DNA of 64,000 nt from Erwinia piriflorinigrans CFBP 5888 (GTDB lineage Bacteria > Pseudomonadota > Gammaproteobacteria > Enterobacterales > Enterobacteriaceae), in the NCBI RefSeq assembly GCF_001050515.1, contig NZ_CAHS01000014.1:372001-436000 (forward strand). The letters are read 5' to 3'. The notes beneath the pieces were generated by a model, which did no database searches, had not been told where the DNA came from, and saw nothing but the letters and a program-made list of their open reading frames with translations. Below are positions 58,504 to 64,000 of this stretch, piece by piece; within the stretch, counting starts at the first letter, position 1; each line of letters starts with the position of its first letter. The translations under genes were made by a program, and so were the position numbers.

Positions 58504-58539
58504 TTAATTAGTTTACCCGATCGAGATAACCACACGAAA

Positions 58540-58582
58540 GTACTGTTTTTTTGTACCTGGATCCTCGAATGCTACGTATAAT
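58540..58582 (+). promoter_or_regulatory. MxiE-box-like element and -10 upstream of sicA
   Basis: GTACTGTTTTTTTGTAC (58540-58556) resembles the 17-base MxiE box GTATCGTTTTTTTANAG: the GTA start, G plus seven T, and A at position 16 match. TATAAT (58577-58582) follows at 21 bases, placing the box around -49 to -33 of a start near 58589, with no good -35, as expected for an activator-dependent promoter. Likely target of the InvF-like activator; inferred. Confidence 0.55.
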
Positions 58583-58664
58583 ATACGGTATATTCTTTAC
58601 TGTCTGCATTCGGGTTAACTACGCGTTCTAAAAAGTACTTGGGAAATAATGCACGAGGTTAAGA

Positions 58665-59198
58665 ATGGAATATGAAAGTACAGAGCGAGTTTCGAACCCT
58701 CAAGACGAAATTGACAGCAATACCCAGCTGGATGAATACTCTGGTAGCCTTATCGATGCCATCCAAAATGGAGCTGTTCTCAAAGATGTGCAGGGTGTAT
58801 CAGATGAAACAATGCATGATATTTATAAAATCGCATATGATTTTTATCATCAAGGTAAGCTTGATGATGCGGAATCTCTTTTCCGATTTCTTTGTATTTA
58901 TGATTTCTATAATTCGGAGTACCCAATGGGATTGGCCGCTGTCTATCAACTAAAAAAAGAGTACCGTAAGGCAATTGACTTCTATGCGTTAGCCTTTTCT
59001 TTGGCAGAGGAAGATTACCGGCCCATGTTTTATGCAGGTCAATGTAATTTAATGTTGCGTAATGAAGCGTTGGCTAGAAAATGCTTTTCCATTGTGATCA
59101 AAAGATGCCAAGTTCCTTTGCTGAAAGAAAAAGCACAAACCTTCATTTCAGCACTGAATGAGATTAATGGTAGTCCTGATGATCTTCGCGATGAATAA
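58665..59198 (+). CDS. sicA: SicA/IpgC-type translocator chaperone
   Basis: 177-residue class II chaperone (LcrH/SycD family) with three TPR repeats (about 45-150; ESLFRFLCIYDFYNSEYPMG, YRKAIDFYALAFSLAEEDYR). Binds SipB and SipC before secretion and, in SPI-1, is co-activator for InvF. GAGG precedes the ATG; first gene of the translocator operon. Confidence 0.95.
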   Translation: MEYESTERVSNPQDEIDSNTQLDEYSGSLIDAIQNGAVLKDVQGVSDETMHDIYKIAYDFYHQGKLDDAESLFRFLCIYDFYNSEYPMGLAAVYQLKKEYRKAIDFYALAFSLAEEDYRPMFYAGQCNLMLRNEALARKCFSIVIKRCQVPLLKEKAQTFISALNEINGSPDDLRDE

Positions 59199-59219
59199 AA
59201 GTGTTAAACAGGGATTATA

Positions 59220-61121
59220 ATGAAAATACCTTTAGATAGTTCAGATGACCCATTTCATCTTTCTGGAGGATTAGAAGCCAGTGGCGAAGAATTAAAAAAG
59301 GGCGTTAACCGATTATATCGTTTTGCGAATCCAGCATTAAGAGAGGACCCACGGGTAGATAAAGTTAGAGAGGCCCTCAAGTTACTTCAGCCTGAACAAT
59401 TGTCTCATGTGTTAGAAAAAGCAGGCAATGCACTCTACGGCAATGGAAGTAGCGTCTCTTTGGATCGTCAAAAAAAACCAGAATTAGCCACTCCTTTTCA
59501 TCTCCAGAGGATTGAGAATACTATGGCTCCCCGGCTGGCTACCGTTCAAGAAGCTGAAAACCATTATAGTTCTTTTGCAGAGATGACCGCATTGTTGCGT
59601 ACCGTCTCTCAGTTAGTAGCTGATAGTACGCAGGAAAAAATGATGTCCAAGCTCCAGGCTTACAATGCCATGATAGGCGGAGCAACCCTATCCTATAAAA
59701 ACTTAGCGGCTGACATTGAAACTCAGGGACTTGATTGGAGTACTCACAGCGACTCGCTATCTGTAGCAAGGACTCATGCTGCCGTCCTAAAGTCGGAAAC
59801 CGTTAATGCTCAATCAATATTGGACGATGCGCAGCATCTTCTCAACGATTTGCGTACTCAGGCTGAAACGCAAGACCCAATATCTCCAACGCTACAAGAA
59901 AAACTTCTTGCAGCAGATAATCGTGTTATAGCAACGCAGTCTAATCTCAACAGCATGATGTTGAATTATCAGAAATACGTGACTACGGTGCTGGATCCTG
60001 TCGTGAAGTTGGAAAGCCTGTCTAGATCGGCGCTGAATTCGACGATAGAGCAGGCAAAATCACTGATAGGCTCACTCACTGCACAGCAGCAAAACGTGAT
60101 CCGGAATCGTCATCAGGAAAATGAGGAGGAGGTGAAAAGCCTGACTTTTCTCATTGCTTTGATGTCGAAGCTGATTAACCAAAATGCAGGAGAAGACCTA
60201 AAGGCCACAGCCTTGCTGAAACAGCAATTATCTGAAGCAGCAGCGAAAGATGCTGTAAAACAAGCCCAGGAGTATGAAAAACAAGTCCGTAAGTCTGAAG
60301 AGTTGCAGCAAACGATGGGTTGCATAGGAAAGATATTGGGTTGGGTCATCACTGTGGTTAGCGTTGCAGCCGCGGCTTTCACCGGAGGGGCTTCCCTGGT
60401 TTTCGCCACGGTGGGCCTTGCTCTTATGCTGGGAGATGAAATCAATCAGGCCGTTAATGGGCACTCCTTCTTACAGGAGGCTATGCAGCCAATTATGGAA
60501 AGTATTATTCAACCCCTGATGAATATATTTGCTGATGCATTCACTGAAGTTGTCAGTATATTTGGTGCTGACAAAGCCGCCGCCGAAATGGCGGGGCAAA
60601 TTATGGCGGCGATTGCAGTCGCGACGCTTATGATTGCTGGCGTGATGCTAGCCGGCATTGGCATTGGCAAAGTTAGTGGCTTGCTGATGGAAAAAATTAG
60701 CAACGGTGTAGCAGGCGCGTCGTTAAGAAAAATCATGGATGGTGCGGCCGGTCAGGTATTCAAACGTGCCACTCAGGGACTTTCTCGCTCCTTAAATGTG
60801 GATGAAATAACCATTGCGCGTACCTCAACTTATAGTCAGGCTACCATAACGGGGGCTGGTATGGTGAATACCGTTGTTAAGTCTGCTGGTGATATAGTAG
60901 CGGCTGATATGCTGATTATTGCCGCGCAAGCCCAGGCTAAAATGATGAAAGATTCCGCCATGCAGGACCTGCTTGATAGCCTGATGAGTCAGGCCACTGA
61001 CGCATTCAGCTTACGCCTTAATATGGTTAAAAAAATTATTGAAAATATGGCTGCAGTCGCTGAAAACCAAATGCAGGCTGGGAAATTCATACTGAATAAA
61101 ATGAGCCATGTAGCGGGCTAG
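59220..61121 (+). CDS. sipB: SipB/IpaB translocator
   Basis: 633-residue pore-forming translocator inserted into the host membrane. A long N-terminal coiled-coil region (about 90-370), then two hydrophobic segments (about 380-410, ILGWVITVVSVAAAAFTG; about 460-485, AAIAVATLMIAGVMLAGIG), then an amphipathic C-terminus. Downstream of its chaperone and upstream of sipC. Longer than Salmonella SipB (593). Confidence 0.95.
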   Translation: MKIPLDSSDDPFHLSGGLEASGEELKKGVNRLYRFANPALREDPRVDKVREALKLLQPEQLSHVLEKAGNALYGNGSSVSLDRQKKPELATPFHLQRIENTMAPRLATVQEAENHYSSFAEMTALLRTVSQLVADSTQEKMMSKLQAYNAMIGGATLSYKNLAADIETQGLDWSTHSDSLSVARTHAAVLKSETVNAQSILDDAQHLLNDLRTQAETQDPISPTLQEKLLAADNRVIATQSNLNSMMLNYQKYVTTVLDPVVKLESLSRSALNSTIEQAKSLIGSLTAQQQNVIRNRHQENEEEVKSLTFLIALMSKLINQNAGEDLKATALLKQQLSEAAAKDAVKQAQEYEKQVRKSEELQQTMGCIGKILGWVITVVSVAAAAFTGGASLVFATVGLALMLGDEINQAVNGHSFLQEAMQPIMESIIQPLMNIFADAFTEVVSIFGADKAAAEMAGQIMAAIAVATLMIAGVMLAGIGIGKVSGLLMEKISNGVAGASLRKIMDGAAGQVFKRATQGLSRSLNVDEITIARTSTYSQATITGAGMVNTVVKSAGDIVAADMLIIAAQAQAKMMKDSAMQDLLDSLMSQATDAFSLRLNMVKKIIENMAAVAENQMQAGKFILNKMSHVAG

Positions 61122-61168
61122 AGCTGGCTTCAATCCCTAATTAACCTTTTATAAAGGAAACAATTATT

Positions 61169-62287
61169 ATGAGTTCAATCAATGTTCTACCTTCCTATGT
61201 GATGCCACCACAAAATATGGACAGAATCACAAGCAAGCAAACTCAAATAGATCAGAAAAACTTTATTGACGAACTAATTACAGATCAGGATTCACATATT
61301 CGGGCTTCAACTTATAATGTGCCTGAGTTGTCAGCACCGCAGCAGGTAAAAGAGTATGGAAATAATATTAGTATTTTTAATGCCCGGACTTTTGCAGATA
61401 GCATGACATACTTACGAGATGTTGAACATCTGGAAAAATTAGCTCAATCTCATGGCGGTAATTTAACTTCTGGTTTTCGTGAAATCATGGGTGGGGATAT
61501 AAATAACAATGGAGTGGCAGAGAAATGTACAGTCATTTCATCTTCATTTAAAAATATGTTTGGTGATTTAAATATGTTGTCCGTCAGTAATTTCGTTATC
61601 CTTATGACCAATAGTACACGTACTTTGTTTAATAAGATGACTGCTGATAGTATTCGTAGAATGGTAGGCGCTGCAATAAATGCAGGTAAACATATCATCG
61701 CTTCTGCTAAACAGAATTTTTCTGGAGCATTAACATCAGGTATTGTCGGTTCAGGTGTACAGGTAGGAAGTGGTGTTAATATGTGTAAGGCGATAAAAAA
61801 TGAAAATAAGTCTATTAATGGAAATCTCAAGGCTGCCAATATTAAAAGCCTGGAGATTAAAGAAAACCAGGATAATATTCAACAGGTTCTGCAGCAGCTA
61901 AAAAAAGAAGGTAAATCACCTGACGATGATGTGATACAAAATATGACAAAATCGCACAACAAATTGCAGGCAGAAGCAGCTAATCATCAAATTGATCATC
62001 AAAAGAATGCTAACAAGACTTACCAAATGCGTGCTAAGACAGACTTAGTTAACCAGTTGAACCATTCTGGACAACAGGCCATTGTAGCAGGTTTCGGCAT
62101 CAATGCTGCCACAGAAACCAGCCAAGCTGAAGTGTTAAAATCTGGTCAACAGGTTCATCATGATGTTTCAGATAATCATAAACAGAGAAATAAAGGCTCG
62201 GAAGAAACTCAGGCATCAATTAATCAATTTGTTGAATCTTGGATAGCTAATAACAACAGTGCCGCCTCTGCCATTGCAGGTCGTTGA
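61169..62287 (+). CDS. sipC: SipC/IpaC translocator
   Basis: 372-residue second translocator with one hydrophobic region in the middle (about 165-215), an N-terminal chaperone-binding part, and a helical C-terminus (EAANHQIDHQKNANKTYQ). AAGGA lies upstream. Position and overall pattern give the assignment; the sequence is diverged, so C-terminal actin-related functions of Salmonella SipC cannot be presumed. Confidence 0.88.
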   Translation: MSSINVLPSYVMPPQNMDRITSKQTQIDQKNFIDELITDQDSHIRASTYNVPELSAPQQVKEYGNNISIFNARTFADSMTYLRDVEHLEKLAQSHGGNLTSGFREIMGGDINNNGVAEKCTVISSSFKNMFGDLNMLSVSNFVILMTNSTRTLFNKMTADSIRRMVGAAINAGKHIIASAKQNFSGALTSGIVGSGVQVGSGVNMCKAIKNENKSINGNLKAANIKSLEIKENQDNIQQVLQQLKKEGKSPDDDVIQNMTKSHNKLQAEAANHQIDHQKNANKTYQMRAKTDLVNQLNHSGQQAIVAGFGINAATETSQAEVLKSGQQVHHDVSDNHKQRNKGSEETQASINQFVESWIANNNSAASAIAGR

Positions 62288-62345
62288 TAAAGATATTAAC
62301 TCAATGCATGAAAATGCCCCGTTGCGGAAACTAACAGGACTTAAT

Positions 62346-63413
62346 ATGATTGTGACAATGATTATGCAACCTCCTCTTATCAAACCTTTCCCTGAAATAA
62401 ATACGAATGAGAAACAACAAGATTCTCATCTTAAAATGGAAGGTATTTTAAATGACCATATACTTCTAAAATGTCTTGCTATCTTAGAAGACGGTGGTTT
62501 TAAAATCGAAAAACTAAAACGGTTTCTGAATGATTCTAACCTACAGGGGCACGTCTCAACCTCGGGGGATGTGGAAAAAATAGCCCAACATTTAAAAAAT
62601 ATACCTGTTATAGATAGTATTGTATTGGACAACCAAAAAGTATTAGAAATTATAGGCAAACAAAATAACCTCGTAGATGTGACCTTCGACACTTTACGTC
62701 TTGTGAAGGGTGAGTTGTATAACGATACGATTAATATTAATCGTATTCATGATCGGTCTAAGCGTGCGCTGGAGAATCAGCAAGCAGTATCTTTCGAAAG
62801 AGAGCTTACGACCAGGACAAGTTATGCCGATTTGTGGGGGGAGGTTGCTGTGGCCATAGGAGGAATAAAGTCTGATTATGTCGATTTTTATTCACGTTTA
62901 ATGAGTAAATATTTAGATATGTATCAATCATATAACAAAAGTGTTCAGAAAGCCTCTTCGGCCGCGCTTTCAACCGGTGATGACGGCAATAACGTCAAAT
63001 TTAATAATGATGTAATGCGCGCAGGCTACGAGGAGTTCAATTCTTTTTTAGCTAAGGCCGATCTGGGCAGTGTGAAAGATTGGAACAAGATGTCTGTACA
63101 AGAGAAGGATAGTATGAAGCTAACGCTGGATCCTGCTTTTGAAATTGACAGTGACGGGAAAATTACTTTCAATATGCGTCCGTATTTATCTACTAAAGAT
63201 CAATACCCTAAGGGGGAAAAAGGTCAGGTGCCTGTCAGCATATATAATGCATGGCTGGCACAATTCAATGCCGCTGGAACCGCACTTCAAAGTAATATGC
63301 AGTCTTTTTCTTCACGTTACAGTCAGGCTAACAGCACGTATGATATTTTAAATAAAGTGTTTAGTGAAACCATCAGTAGAATGGCTGATAATGCCAAAGA
63401 TTTTTTAAGATAA
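62346..63413 (+). CDS. sipD: SipD/IpaD needle-tip protein
   Basis: 355-residue needle-tip protein controlling secretion on contact. ATG at 62346 has AGGA six bases upstream; earlier in-frame ATG at 62304 lacks a ribosome site and would lie close behind sipC. The long central coiled coil and C-terminal block (QSNMQSFSSRYSQANSTYDI, LNKVFSETISRMADNAKDFL) match IpaD/SipD. Confidence 0.92.
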   Translation: MIVTMIMQPPLIKPFPEINTNEKQQDSHLKMEGILNDHILLKCLAILEDGGFKIEKLKRFLNDSNLQGHVSTSGDVEKIAQHLKNIPVIDSIVLDNQKVLEIIGKQNNLVDVTFDTLRLVKGELYNDTININRIHDRSKRALENQQAVSFERELTTRTSYADLWGEVAVAIGGIKSDYVDFYSRLMSKYLDMYQSYNKSVQKASSAALSTGDDGNNVKFNNDVMRAGYEEFNSFLAKADLGSVKDWNKMSVQEKDSMKLTLDPAFEIDSDGKITFNMRPYLSTKDQYPKGEKGQVPVSIYNAWLAQFNAAGTALQSNMQSFSSRYSQANSTYDILNKVFSETISRMADNAKDFLR

Positions 63414-63547
63414 TAAGCTTATTTTTTTTGATTTTTTAATCACTTATCAGGCGAGTCAATGATAATCGCTATGTGGTGTATGACGCTAATTTAATTTTTG
63501 ACTTTTATTTTTACGTCAAATATTGGTTAATAAAATAAGGAAGAGCC

Positions 63548-64000
63548 ATGGGATTAAATATTATAAGCGTTGTTGAATCGGCCGCCGAACCAAACTTTCG
63601 TTTATCAGGCAAAGAAATCATGGGGGCGCGAGATGTAACCCTTTCTTCAATATCTTCTGTTCTTTCACCGAGTCCTTTAGGTCTTTCTACGCAAGTAAAA
63701 GGCAGTAACAACCCACCAAGCAATCAACAATCTGATAATAACAGTTCCTTGGGGGGGGACACCCAGGGAAATATCCGTGATCAACATCATGTTAAAGAAA
63801 AACACATAGTCACTTCGCTATCTCCGTCTTTTACTGTTGACGCGAAAAAACTCTTCAATGATTTGACAGTGTCGAGTATTGGTTTGAATATAGAAGAAGG
63901 GGGGAGAGCGAGAAAAACTGTTTTATCCTTGTTAGGTATTTTCGTAAATTTCAGTCATATCAAGAATCGTGGGCGCACGACAGAAAAGATAGATAGAATT
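63548..64000 (+). CDS. Probable secreted effector, N-terminal part (runs off right edge)
   Basis: At least 151 codons, starting MGLNIISVVESAAEPNF with AAGGA upstream. The N-terminus is Ser/Asn/Gln-rich and disordered (SSISSVLSPSPLGLSTQ, NPPSNQQSDNNSS), typical of type III secretion signals and chaperone-binding regions. No family recognised in the visible part; SipA would be expected after sipD, but the visible residues do not resemble Salmonella SipA. Function of the rest cannot be seen. Confidence 0.6.
   Translation, partial: MGLNIISVVESAAEPNFRLSGKEIMGARDVTLSSISSVLSPSPLGLSTQVKGSNNPPSNQQSDNNSSLGGDTQGNIRDQHHVKEKHIVTSLSPSFTVDAKKLFNDLTVSSIGLNIEEGGRARKTVLSLLGIFVNFSHIKNRGRTTEKIDRI

Noticed and set aside
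58551-58582. TTGTAC as -35 for the sicA promoter
   Set aside because: Spacing to TATAAT is 20 bases, too long for a standard promoter; an activator-dependent promoter is the better reading.
63412-63428. AATAAGCTTATT followed by T8 after sipD as an intrinsic terminator
   Set aside because: The palindrome is AT-rich with no proper loop, so the hairpin would be too weak; transcription probably continues into the next gene.

Overview
The window is chromosomal DNA of an enterobacterium, most likely Erwiniaceae (Erwinia/Pantoea type). The backbone order phoQ-phoP-purB-hflD-mnmA-nudJ-rluE-icd and ldcA-emtA-ycgR-ymgE-treA is that of E. coli and its relatives. The accessory content (a second, Inv/Mxi-Spa-class type III secretion system, PE-transferase and GtrII-type surface modifiers) suits a plant- or insect-associated relative. 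The genus is inferred from gene order and protein character, not from a database match.

Layout. (1) 1-7.3 kb: core genes, all on the minus strand except icd; the phoPQ promoter carries a readable PhoP box. (2) 7.3-15.2 kb: an accessory stretch inserted between icd and the ldcA cluster. It holds a putative membrane-active toxin with an overlapping-operon membrane partner (candidate immunity), a phosphoethanolamine transferase with a PhoP-box-like element upstream, a lone GtrII-type glucosyltransferase, and prophage debris (two holin-like genes, a small orphan gene, and a DinI-like gene behind a LexA box). (3) 15.4-27.7 kb: backbone genes (MBL-fold protein, ldcA, emtA, ycgR, ymgE-like, treA, argC), then an uncharacterised envelope pair (TPR-like exported protein plus DUF3142), and a LysE exporter/YqcI-YcgG operon facing a LysR regulator. 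(4) 27.8-38.0 kb: an anaerobic fumarate module. It contains a class I fumarase, a DASS-family dicarboxylate transporter, a three-domain soluble NADH:fumarate reductase, the ApbE flavin transferase that would load its FMN, and the DcuSR sensor pair. A perfect FNR box lies in the divergent promoter region. (5) 38.1-40.1 kb: two YgdI/YgdR-type lipoproteins and a ycgZ-ymgA-ariR connector operon with a palindromic operator region. (6) 40.9-64 kb: an AT-rich, nearly complete Inv/Mxi-Spa (SPI-1-like) type III secretion locus.

The secretion locus starts with a ToxR/CadC-like membrane regulator whose frame breaks at a T9 tract. Next comes the leftward basal-body/needle operon prgHIJK-orgAB, and then a rightward operon invF-invG-invE-invA-invB-invC-invI-invJ-spaO-P-Q-R-S, mostly with overlapping or near-contiguous genes. 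After a 161-base promoter region with a MxiE-box-like sequence come the chaperone and translocators sicA-sipB-sipC-sipD. The N-terminus of a further, unrecognised, probably secreted protein runs off the right edge. spaO has an in-frame internal GTG start at the position expected for the short SctQ product.

The most interesting signals are the T9 frame break in the regulator, the MxiE-box-like element upstream of sicA, the internal spaO start, the toxin/immunity candidate, the PhoP-box-like sequence upstream of the lipid/LPS-modifying transferase, and the self-contained fumarate-reduction cassette.
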